A DNA stretch of 6,791 nt, taken from contig JBJXGS010000127.1 in the NCBI GenBank assembly GCA_046160545.1, positions 1 through 6,791 of the forward strand, in the 5' to 3' direction. This stretch comes from JAEUOS01 sp046160545 (GTDB lineage: Bacteria; Pseudomonadota; Gammaproteobacteria; Burkholderiales; JAEUOS01). Shown one piece after another: positions 1-6,045 of the stretch. The position numbers were made by a program, and so were the translations under genes. The notes under the pieces were generated by a model, which saw only the letters and a program-made list of their open reading frames with translations, searched no databases and was not told where the DNA came from. Every line of letters begins with the position of its first letter. Positions within the stretch are counted from its first letter, which is position 1.

Positions 1-1
1 C

Positions 2-1414
2 CTGGATCGGGACACGTTTCGCGAAATCGGTTCGATCGCCGGCGCCTTGAATGCGGACGGCGGCTTCACTCCTGCCAATTTCGTCCTGGGCTTCGGCAAG
101 ATCGACACCCGGCCCGTCATCGCGGCCGGCGAGGATTTCACGATCAACGCCGGGTCTCCCAATCTTGGCGGCCTGCGCAAGTCGATCTACCCCGAGGAAC
201 TGGCCTGCCAGTATCGCGTGCCGCTGAGCCGCCTGCATGAAGGCGCCGGCGGCAGTGTGACGGGCGCGGCCGGCAAGGGCACCGCGCCGCTTCCGGCAGC
301 GGCGGTGTACGAAGCGCACCGCTTTGCCTCGGTCGGACGAACACTGGCTACCGTGCCGGTCGCCGCCGCCGCGTTGGGCGCGGTCGCCGGCTTGCCCGCG
401 GTGCGCCTGGTCTCCGCCCACTATTCGGTCATGACCCGCCACACAGCCCAGGTGTTGGTGGGCGGGCCCAAGTTGGTCGAGCGCGCGCTGGGTCAGACGG
501 TCACCAAGGAGGAATTGGGCGGTGCCGAGTTGCACGAGCGTTCCGGTGTCATCGATGACGTGGTCGAGGACGAACAAGCCGCCTTCGCCGCCATTCGCGC
601 ATTTCTTTCCTACCTGCCGCAGCATGTCTGGGAGTTGCCGCCGGTGGTGGCGACCGACGACCGCCGCGACCGCGCCGAGGAATTCCTGGCCTCGATCGTT
701 CCCAACAACCGCCGCATGGTGTTTGACATGCGCAAGCTCGTGCGCGCGGTGCTGGATCGCGATTCCTTCATGGAAATCGGCCGCATGCACGGCAGCGGTC
801 AGATCACCGGGCTTGGCCGCCTGATGGGCCGACCCGTCGCCATTGCGGCAAATGACTGCCGGCAATTGGCCGGGTCCATGACCGCTGCTGCCGCGCGCAA
901 GCTGCGCCGCTTTGTCGAGTTCTGCCACGTCTTTCATTTGCCCATGCTCAACTTCGTGGACGAACCGGGCTTCATGATCGGTCCCGAAGCCGAACGCGAA
1001 GGCACCGTACGTGCCGGCGCCGCCGCGGTACTGGCGGTGGCCATGGCCACCATTCCGTGGGCGTCCATCATGGTGCGAAAGTCCATGGGCTTGGCCGCTG
1101 CTGCTCACTATTCGCCCGGCGCGTACATCCTTGCCTGGCCGTCCGCCGAGTCCGGCGCACTGCCGGTGGAAGGAGGCGTGGCGGTGGCGTTCGCCAAGGA
1201 AATCGCCGCGGCTGCAGATCCGGCCGCCAGGCGTGCCGAACTGGAGGACGCCTTTGCGGCCCGCCGCTCCCCCTTTCCGCGGGCGGAGGCATTGGCCGTG
1301 CATGACCTGATCGATCCGCGCGAGACGCGGGCGAATCTGTGCGACTGGCTGGAGATGAGTTGGCCGCTCCTTAGCCACCAACTAGGGCCGGTCTCGTTTG
1401 GATATCGGCCATGA
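2..1414 (+). CDS. Acyl-CoA carboxylase carboxyltransferase (beta) subunit, 5' truncated by the window
   Basis: This is the carboxyltransferase subunit of a biotin-dependent acyl-CoA carboxylase (PccB/AccD-like, crotonase-type fold). It moves the carboxyl group from carboxybiotin to an acyl-CoA in the cytoplasm. The reading frame is already open at base 2 and encodes LDRDTFREIGSIAGA before the first possible start (TTG at 47). That stretch matches the family's usual N-terminal 'F.EIG' segment, so the true start lies upstream; 470 codons are visible and perhaps 30-60 are missing. Both halves of the domain are present. The N-half has EDFTINAGSP, LHEGAGGSV and GGAELHERSGVIDDVV. The C-half has FDMRKLVRAVLDRDSFMEI, NFVDEPGFMIGPEAEREG and WPSAESGALPVEGGVA. 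A biotin carboxylase and a biotin carrier would be expected as partners, but neither is in the window, so they may lie upstream. The acyl-CoA substrate (acetyl, propionyl or other) cannot be assigned. Confidence 0.93.
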   Translation: MDRDTFREIGSIAGALNADGGFTPANFVLGFGKIDTRPVIAAGEDFTINAGSPNLGGLRKSIYPEELACQYRVPLSRLHEGAGGSVTGAAGKGTAPLPAAAVYEAHRFASVGRTLATVPVAAAALGAVAGLPAVRLVSAHYSVMTRHTAQVLVGGPKLVERALGQTVTKEELGGAELHERSGVIDDVVEDEQAAFAAIRAFLSYLPQHVWELPPVVATDDRRDRAEEFLASIVPNNRRMVFDMRKLVRAVLDRDSFMEIGRMHGSGQITGLGRLMGRPVAIAANDCRQLAGSMTAAAARKLRRFVEFCHVFHLPMLNFVDEPGFMIGPEAEREGTVRAGAAAVLAVAMATIPWASIMVRKSMGLAAAAHYSPGAYILAWPSAESGALPVEGGVAVAFAKEIAAAADPAARRAELEDAFAARRSPFPRAEALAVHDLIDPRETRANLCDWLEMSWPLLSHQLGPVSFGYRP

Positions 1415-1476
1415 TGACGCAGTGGCATAGCGTGACCTCGGTCCGCGCGATTACCTGAATCCAGGCAGGAGACGCA

Positions 1477-2187
1477 ATGGACGCCCCCGTTTGTCTGGTC
1501 ACCGGCGTTGGCCCCGAGCATGGCACGGGGGCAGAGATCGTGCGCCGCTTTGCCGAAGGCGGCTACCGCGTGGCCATGCTCGCCCGCAGTGCCGACAAGC
1601 TCGCGATGCTTGCAGCCAAATACGCTGGATCGCGCGCGTACACCTGCGATGTCGCAGTGCTGGAAGACCTGGTTGCGACCATTGCGCGGGTCCGCGCCGA
1701 GATGGGCGATCCGGCCGTCGTTGTTCACAACGCGCTGCGCTCTGTTCGCGGCAGCATCCTGGAGCTCGACCCGGATGACCTCGAGAAGAATTTTCGCGTC
1801 AACACGACGGCACTGCTCTACCTCGCGCGCGAGACCCTGCCTGCCATGCTCAAGGTCGGCAAGGGCGCGATCCTCGTGACCGGCAACACCTCGGCGACGC
1901 GCGGGAAGGCGAACTGGGGATTCTTTGCCTCGACAAAGGCCTCGCAGCGCATCCTGGCCGAATCGATCGCCCGCGAGTTCGGGCCGCGCGGCATTCATGT
2001 GGCCTATTTCGTCATTGATGCCGCGATCGATACTCCGCGTACGCGACCGCACCTATACCCCGACAAGCCTGACGAATTCTTCGCCAAGCCCTCGGCGATC
2101 GCAGAGGAGATGTTCCGTGTCGCGCACCAGGATCGATCGACCTGGTCTTTCCTGGTCGAGATGCGGCCGTACGGCGAGGTCTGGTAA
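1477..2187 (+). CDS. SDR-family NAD(P)-dependent oxidoreductase, catalytic Tyr replaced by Phe
   Basis: This is a classical-length (236 aa) short-chain dehydrogenase/reductase with a Rossmann fold, cytoplasmic. The nucleotide-binding glycine motif is G12-PEH-G16-T-G18 after VTG. Arg37 at the end of beta-2 suggests a preference for NADP(H). D58-V59 fits the adenine-contacting Asp. HNAL at 84-87 replaces the usual NNAG. The Asn of the catalytic tetrad is N109 (FRVNT), the Ser region is GNTSATRG with S139, and the Lys is K154. The Tyr of YxxxK is Phe150 (codon TTT at 1924-1926). From memory, a subgroup of SDRs with an 'FA.AK' motif and a C-terminus like 'GIHVA..VID' shares this change. The start is supported by AGGAG at 1467-1471, 5 bases before ATG. 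It lies 62 bp after the carboxylase gene and 50 bp before the next, probably in one operon. The substrate is unknown; an acyl-CoA or a hydroxyacyl intermediate would fit the context. Confidence 0.9.
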   Translation: MDAPVCLVTGVGPEHGTGAEIVRRFAEGGYRVAMLARSADKLAMLAAKYAGSRAYTCDVAVLEDLVATIARVRAEMGDPAVVVHNALRSVRGSILELDPDDLEKNFRVNTTALLYLARETLPAMLKVGKGAILVTGNTSATRGKANWGFFASTKASQRILAESIAREFGPRGIHVAYFVIDAAIDTPRTRPHLYPDKPDEFFAKPSAIAEEMFRVAHQDRSTWSFLVEMRPYGEVW

Positions 2188-2237
2188 AGCCAAGTCGCGG
2201 GCTTGACGCGACGCCGGTTAGCAGGAGGGAAATACCC

Positions 2238-2783
2238 ATGAACGTTCGCAAGACCATGCTGATCAAGGAGACCATCCGCGCCGATGGCCTCGGCCGCGCC
2301 TGTGACCCGATCACCCGGGTCGTCGCCCTCGCTGTCGTTCGAAATCCCTGTGCCGGGCGCGATGTCGAAGATCTATCCGCACTGTTCGACATCGGCGGGA
2401 AACTCGGAGAGGAGCTCATGGGCGAAGCGGTCAAGATGCTCGCCGGCCCGCCCGTCAGCTACGGCAAGGCCGCCATCGTCGGGGTTGCCGGCGATCTGGA
2501 GCACGGCGGTGCGACGATTCACCCGAAGCTGGGTAAGCCGATGCGCGCCGCCGTCGGTGGCGGCAAGGCCTTGATTTCGTCAAACGCCAAGGTCGCAGCG
2601 GCCGGAACGCCGATCGACCTGCCGCTCGGTCACAAGGACGAGGCCTGGTCGTTCGATCATTTCGACACCATGACAGTGATGGTCGCGGACGCGCCGCGAC
2701 CTGACGAGATCGTGGTGTGCATGGCCGTATCCGACGGCGCCCGGCCGCATCCACGCGTCGGCAAGAAGCCGATTACCGATTAA
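2238..2783 (+). CDS. Amino acid synthesis family protein (PF06684, formerly DUF1185)
   Basis: A 181-aa cytoplasmic protein with no signal peptide or membrane segment. The C-terminal two thirds carry the hallmark run of the family: SYGKAAIVGVAGDLEHGG, then HPKLGKPMRAAVGGGKALISS, then GTPIDLPLGHKDEAWSFDHFDTM and DAPRPDEIVVCMAVSDGARPHPRVG. The N-terminal part has the family's VRNPCAG-x-x-x-EDL motif. The length is close to the usual 180-200 aa. The family is named after a Bordetella protein whose structure resembles a variant chorismate mutase-like fold. Its reaction is not established, and the 'amino acid synthesis' label rests on structure and context. A strong ribosome binding site, AGGAGGG at 2223-2229, sits 8 bases before the ATG, so the start is secure. 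It is the last gene of the block with the carboxylase and SDR genes, which suggests a role in the same catabolic route. Confidence 0.88.
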   Translation: MNVRKTMLIKETIRADGLGRACDPITRVVALAVVRNPCAGRDVEDLSALFDIGGKLGEELMGEAVKMLAGPPVSYGKAAIVGVAGDLEHGGATIHPKLGKPMRAAVGGGKALISSNAKVAAAGTPIDLPLGHKDEAWSFDHFDTMTVMVADAPRPDEIVVCMAVSDGARPHPRVGKKPITD

Positions 2784-2872
2784 AGGACGGTACGCGCTCC
2801 AGCGAAAATCAAGAGCCGAGCAAGGACTAACGAAACGTCTCCGCAATGTAATGGCGGTGGCGCCGGAATTCA

Positions 2873-3682
2873 CTATGGGGCCGCGTCGGCGCGCCGTAGC
2901 TCCGGCAGCGTCGCCAGAAACGACTGCACCGCTGACAACACGATGTCGGTCGCTTCGCGATGCGGCACATGCCCGCAGCCGGGGATCTTGAAAAGCCGCG
3001 TGCGTGCATTGCGGCGCGCGATTTCCTCGATCTGGTAGAGCGTGCCGTACTGGTCATCCTCGCCCTGGATCGCGAGGATGGGCGCGGTGATCGCGGCCAG
3101 TTCCGACTCGATGTTCCAGTCGCGAAACTCGGGGCCAAGCCAGGCGTCGCTCCAGCCGCGAAACGCGCCCTCGGGATCATCGTGGTGACGCGCCAGCTTG
3201 GCGGGCAGGTCGGTGGTTTCCCAGGCGGTGCGCGCTGCTTCGATGGAGGAGATCGAGATCGGCTCGACGATGACGTGCGGCGCCATCGCGATCACGCCGG
3301 TAGTGGCGTGGCGGGCTGCGTAGAGGAGGGCGATCGAGCCGCCGTCGGAGTGCCCGAACAGCACCGGGCGCACGATGCCGAGTGCGGAAAGCAACGCGGG
3401 CAATACGTCCCAGGCCTCGCGCTGCATGAAGTCCGGTTTGCGCAACCCGCGTCGCGCTCCGCGCGGGTCATCGCTGTCGGGCAGCGCGTCGGACTTGCCG
3501 TAGCCCGCGCGCGAATAGACCAGTACGGTGTGCGCGGAAACCGCGGCGAGTTGGGCCGGAAAGTCACGCCACATGGATACCGATCCCAGGCCTTCATGCA
3601 GGAGCACGATGGGGGCGCGGTTGCCGGCGCCGGCGTGGCGCTCGTATTCAATGCTGGTACCTGCGATCTCGACGAATGGCAT
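2873..3682 (-). CDS. Alpha/beta hydrolase fold protein
   Basis: A 269-aa soluble alpha/beta hydrolase with a complete catalytic triad. The nucleophile is Ser112 in the elbow GHSDGGS, the acid is probably Asp210 in QGEDDQYG, and the base is His238 in PGCGHVPHRE. The oxyanion-hole segment HEGLGS is at 29-34. A cap region rich in charged and aromatic residues (about 138-190) separates the two halves and would set specificity. It likely hydrolyses an ester, thioester or C-C bond, and the substrate cannot be read from the sequence. There is no signal peptide. The MPFVEIAGTSIEY start is typical of the family. Upstream of the ATG I see no strong Shine-Dalgarno sequence, so initiation may be weak. 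It is convergent with the amino acid synthesis family gene (89 bp between stops, no convincing terminator hairpin with a T run) and divergent from the enolase-like gene. Confidence 0.9.
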   Translation of the reverse strand: MPFVEIAGTSIEYERHAGAGNRAPIVLLHEGLGSVSMWRDFPAQLAAVSAHTVLVYSRAGYGKSDALPDSDDPRGARRGLRKPDFMQREAWDVLPALLSALGIVRPVLFGHSDGGSIALLYAARHATTGVIAMAPHVIVEPISISSIEAARTAWETTDLPAKLARHHDDPEGAFRGWSDAWLGPEFRDWNIESELAAITAPILAIQGEDDQYGTLYQIEEIARRNARTRLFKIPGCGHVPHREATDIVLSAVQSFLATLPELRRADAAP

Positions 3683-3733
3683 GGACGTATCAGTGCGAAT
3701 CGGGCATGTCGTGGGCTAACGCTGCTAGTCTAA

Positions 3734-3779
3734 CGGCCGGGGTGCGGTGCCGCGCAGGGTGGAATCCTGCTGCCGGCCG
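3734..3779. repeat. Nested inverted repeat in the divergent intergenic region
   Basis: Outer arms CGGCCGG (3734-3740) and CCGGCCG (3773-3779) enclose a second pair, GCAGG (3754-3758) and CCTGC (3766-3770), with a 7-base centre. Both pairs are perfect. It could be an operator or a 5'-leader hairpin of the enolase-like operon. The arms are short and GC-rich, so chance is a real alternative. Confidence 0.3.
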
Positions 3780-3803
3780 CTCCCGTCCGAATGCCGCCAG
3801 TAC

Positions 3804-3808
3804 AAGGA
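3804..3808 (+). promoter_or_regulatory. Ribosome binding site that sets the GTG start of the enolase-like gene
   Basis: AAGGA lies 8 bases before GTG at 3817. It favours this start over ATG at 3676, which would add 47 residues that do not resemble the family and would overlap the first codons of the divergent hydrolase gene. After the GTG the protein reads MKIARITATPLNVPV, a normal opening for this superfamily. Confidence 0.7.
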
Positions 3809-3816
3809 TCCAAACA

Positions 3817-4971
3817 GTGAAGATCGCCCGCATCACAGCCACCCCGCTCAACGTGCCGGTCCGGATTGACCTGGCCGGGGCAGTCCGCGAGACCACCTTG
3901 TCACTGGTGTTGACCGAGGTGGAGTCCGATAGCGGGCTTGTGGGTCATGGCATGACGGCGATCACCGAAGAAGAAGTGGTAACCGCAGCGATCCGCGAAG
4001 TGGCAGCACCGGCGCTGATCGGTGCCGATGCGCTGGCCACCGAGGCGCTGTGGGACAGGCTCTACTGGCTGCTTTCACCACGCGGCCAGACCGGCTACGC
4101 CAGCCACGCGATCGCGGCGCTCGACACTGCCCTGTGGGACTTGAAGGCACGCGCCCTCGGTGTGCCGCTGTGGCGTCTTCTGGGCGGCGCGCGGGCCCGG
4201 GTGCCGGTGTATGCAACCTTCGGTTTCGGCTTTTTCGATCGCGAGCAACTGGCCGCGGTCGCGCGGCATTTTGTCGCGCGCGGGTTCAGGCGCCTCAAGA
4301 TGACGGTTGGCAACCACGCGCTGGCGCGGCGCGACGAGCCGCGGCCGCTGGAGGAGGTGATCCGCGAAGACATACGCCGCGTCGCCGCCGTGCGCGAGGC
4401 GGTCGGGCCGGATGTGCAGTTGTACCTGGACGCCAACTGCGGGCTGGACCTGTTCCACGCCGCGCGCCTGGCGCAGGCGGTCGAGGAGTACGGCATCACT
4501 TTTTTCGAGGAACCGATCACGCAGAACGACGTGCCCTCGATGGTCGAATTGAAACGCCGCACCAGGATCCCGCTCGCCTGCGGGCAGAACGAGGGCCTGG
4601 CCTATCGCTTTCGCGACCTGTTGGTGAATCGAGCCGCTGACGTGCTGCAACCCAACGTGACGATCTCCGGAGGTTATTCGCAGTGCATCAAGATCGCCGG
4701 CATGGCGCAGGCTTTCAACGTCCCCATCGACAACGGCGGTGCCTGGCCTTTTCACAACATGCATCTGCACGCAGGGCTTGCCAACGGCGGACTGGTCGAG
4801 TACCACTACGTCGCAGTGCTGGTGCTGCAACAGATCTTCGATGGTCTGCCCGCGCCCAGTGACGGCTGGCTTGACCTGCCGGATGCGCCGGGACTGGGTT
4901 TCGCGCCAAATGCGGAGCGGGTGCGCGAGCTTGCCCGCCTGCCCACTTCGCACGGCAAGGGCAAGGCGTAA
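3817..4971 (+). CDS. Enolase-superfamily protein (mandelate racemase/muconate lactonizing-like), atypical active site
   Basis: A 384-aa cytoplasmic enzyme with an N-terminal capping domain (about 1-125, including DSGLVGHGMTA and ALDTALWDLKARALGVPLWRLLGG) and a C-terminal TIM-like barrel. Members abstract a proton alpha to a carboxylate, giving dehydration, racemisation or cycloisomerisation. The first two metal ligands are present: D205 (YLDANCG) and E231 (FFEEPI). The third position, at the same 26-residue spacing as in mandelate racemase, is Gln257 (ACGQNEG), with E259 two residues on. The KxK motif is K161-M-T163. The position of the Asp of the His-Asp dyad is N280, and that of the His is G307; H313 and H316 lie just after (WPFHNMH). 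E328 is near the usual electrophilic Glu. The set suggests an unusual subgroup, active or not. It starts a tight operon with the NagA-like gene 5 bp downstream. No specific substrate can be named. Confidence 0.88.
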   Translation: MKIARITATPLNVPVRIDLAGAVRETTLSLVLTEVESDSGLVGHGMTAITEEEVVTAAIREVAAPALIGADALATEALWDRLYWLLSPRGQTGYASHAIAALDTALWDLKARALGVPLWRLLGGARARVPVYATFGFGFFDREQLAAVARHFVARGFRRLKMTVGNHALARRDEPRPLEEVIREDIRRVAAVREAVGPDVQLYLDANCGLDLFHAARLAQAVEEYGITFFEEPITQNDVPSMVELKRRTRIPLACGQNEGLAYRFRDLLVNRAADVLQPNVTISGGYSQCIKIAGMAQAFNVPIDNGGAWPFHNMHLHAGLANGGLVEYHYVAVLVLQQIFDGLPAPSDGWLDLPDAPGLGFAPNAERVRELARLPTSHGKGKA

Positions 4972-4976
4972 GCATC

Positions 4977-6029
4977 ATGGAAGCTCGCGCGGGTGGCGTC
5001 ACCAGCGCTACCGCGAGTGCGGGACTGGCCGGCTTTGTCGACCTGCAGGTCAACGGCGCACTGGGAGTTGATTTCGCGGCACCGGATCTGACGCTTGACG
5101 ACGCGCGCCGCGCAGCACGGCATGTGCTTGCAAGCGGCACCGCGGCCTTTCTGCCGACTCTCGTATCAAGCCCGCTTGCTAACTACAGGCAAAACCTGCC
5201 CCTCCTGGCCGCTCTTGCCGGGGAGCCTGAATTCGTCGGGCGCATCGCAGGAATCCACCTGGAGGGGCCGTTCCTGTCGCGTGATCGGCGCGTGCTTGGC
5301 GTGCACCAGCCGCAACACGTGCGCGATGCCGAGCCGCGTCTCATGGAAGAGTGGCAGGGGCTGGCGCGCGGGCAGCTGCGCCTCATCACCCTGGCTGCAG
5401 AGATCGACGGCGCGGCCGAGTTGACCCGGGTGGCAAACTCGCTCGGCATCGCAGTCGCGGTCGGGCATTCCTGGCCCGACGCCGCGGCACTCGAGCGCGT
5501 ACGCGCGGCCGGCGCGGCGGCCTTGACCCATTTCGGCAATGGCGTGCCTCTGGCTCTGCCGCGCCACGCCAACCCGCTCGTCGCCGGGCTGCTTGCCGAC
5601 GGATTGGCGGCCATGCTGATCACCGACGGGCATCACGTGACGGCGGATTTCGCGCGCCTCGTGCGGCGGGTCAAGGGGGCGCGGGGCCTGCTGCTGACCA
5701 GCGACCTCTCGCCGGCGGCGGGGCTTATGCCCGGACAGCACCAGGTGTTTGGCACGCACATCGAGGTGTGTGCGGATGGCGCGATTCGTGATCCCGCGCA
5801 CGGCCACCTGGCGGGCTCGTCAATGAGCCTCCTGGGTTGCGCCAACCAGGCGCTCGCCTGGGGTCTCTTGACGCCAGAGGAGGTCCTCGTGGCGGCACGC
5901 GATGCGCCGGCCGCACTGATCGGGCTCGATGTCGCGGGTCTGCGCGCCTCCGACGATGGCCACGCGGTATGCTTTCTGCGCAGCGCCGCGCCCAACGGTG
6001 CGTTCGTGCGCACCCCCGTCAACGCCTAG
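4977..6029 (+). CDS. NagA-like amidohydrolase (N-acetylglucosamine-6-phosphate deacetylase family), short N-terminus
   Basis: A 350-aa cytoplasmic metal-dependent amidohydrolase. Compared from memory with E. coli NagA, the active site is intact. Q24 of DLQVNG corresponds to Q59, E96 of HLEGPF to E131, H164 of VGHS to H195 and H185 of THFGN to H216. R196 corresponds to the phosphate-binding R227, H220 (TDGHHV) to H251, and D243 (TSDLSPAAG) to catalytic D273. The conserved GSS motif follows at LAGSSMSL. The C-terminus has normal length. The N-terminus is about 35 residues short, removing strands of the small beta domain. Upstream in this frame there is no ATG, GTG or TTG back to the stop at 4872, so ATG 4977 is the only start in frame. 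The Shine-Dalgarno sequence is weak (AAGG at 4963-4966), and the 5-bp gap suggests coupling to the enolase-like gene. Deacetylation of an N-acyl (perhaps phosphorylated) compound is likely. The real substrate is unclear because no other amino-sugar gene is visible. Confidence 0.85.
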   Translation: MEARAGGVTSATASAGLAGFVDLQVNGALGVDFAAPDLTLDDARRAARHVLASGTAAFLPTLVSSPLANYRQNLPLLAALAGEPEFVGRIAGIHLEGPFLSRDRRVLGVHQPQHVRDAEPRLMEEWQGLARGQLRLITLAAEIDGAAELTRVANSLGIAVAVGHSWPDAAALERVRAAGAAALTHFGNGVPLALPRHANPLVAGLLADGLAAMLITDGHHVTADFARLVRRVKGARGLLLTSDLSPAAGLMPGQHQVFGTHIEVCADGAIRDPAHGHLAGSSMSLLGCANQALAWGLLTPEEVLVAARDAPAALIGLDVAGLRASDDGHAVCFLRSAAPNGAFVRTPVNA

Positions 6030-6045
6030 TTCGAGGACTTTCGCC

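Larger units (their letters stand above)
3683..3816. promoter_or_regulatory. Divergent intergenic region, presumed promoters of the hydrolase and the enolase-like operon
   Basis: This 134-bp gap separates two divergently read genes, so both transcription starts should lie in or near it. I found no convincing sigma-70 -35/-10 pair on either strand. The AT-richest part, around 3713-3735, contains CTAAC twice (3716-3720 and 3730-3734) and gives a weak -10-like TAGACT on the minus strand. A nested dyad lies to its right. Assignment rests on layout, not on recognised promoter elements. Confidence 0.4.

Noticed and set aside
47..49. TTG at 47 as the true start of the carboxyltransferase
   Set aside because: The frame is open upstream to base 2, and those codons match the family (FREIG), so the gene begins outside the window.
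1108..2052. Long minus-strand ORF (314 codons) spanning the end of the carboxylase gene and most of the SDR gene
   Set aside because: It crosses two well-supported genes and an intergenic gap, its translation is rich in Arg, Gly and His with no recognisable domain, and long antisense frames are common in GC-rich DNA.
2784..2872. Terminator between the convergent genes
   Set aside because: Only a tiny hairpin (CGCT-CC-AGCG at 2795-2804) is followed by AAAAT on the plus strand, with no T run on either side, so it does not support an intrinsic terminator.
2960..3733. Plus-strand ORF (257 codons) opposite the alpha/beta hydrolase
   Set aside because: The minus strand encodes the full hydrolase triad and family motifs, and the plus-strand product resembles nothing known.
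3676..3816. Upstream ATG at 3676 as start of the enolase-like gene
   Set aside because: It would add 47 atypical residues and overlap the divergent hydrolase start. GTG at 3817 has AAGGA at a proper distance and gives a normal family N-terminus.
4075..4953. Minus-strand ORF (292 codons) opposite the enolase-like gene
   Set aside because: The plus strand encodes a clear enolase-superfamily protein here. The antisense translation has no family motif and no ribosome binding site that stands out.
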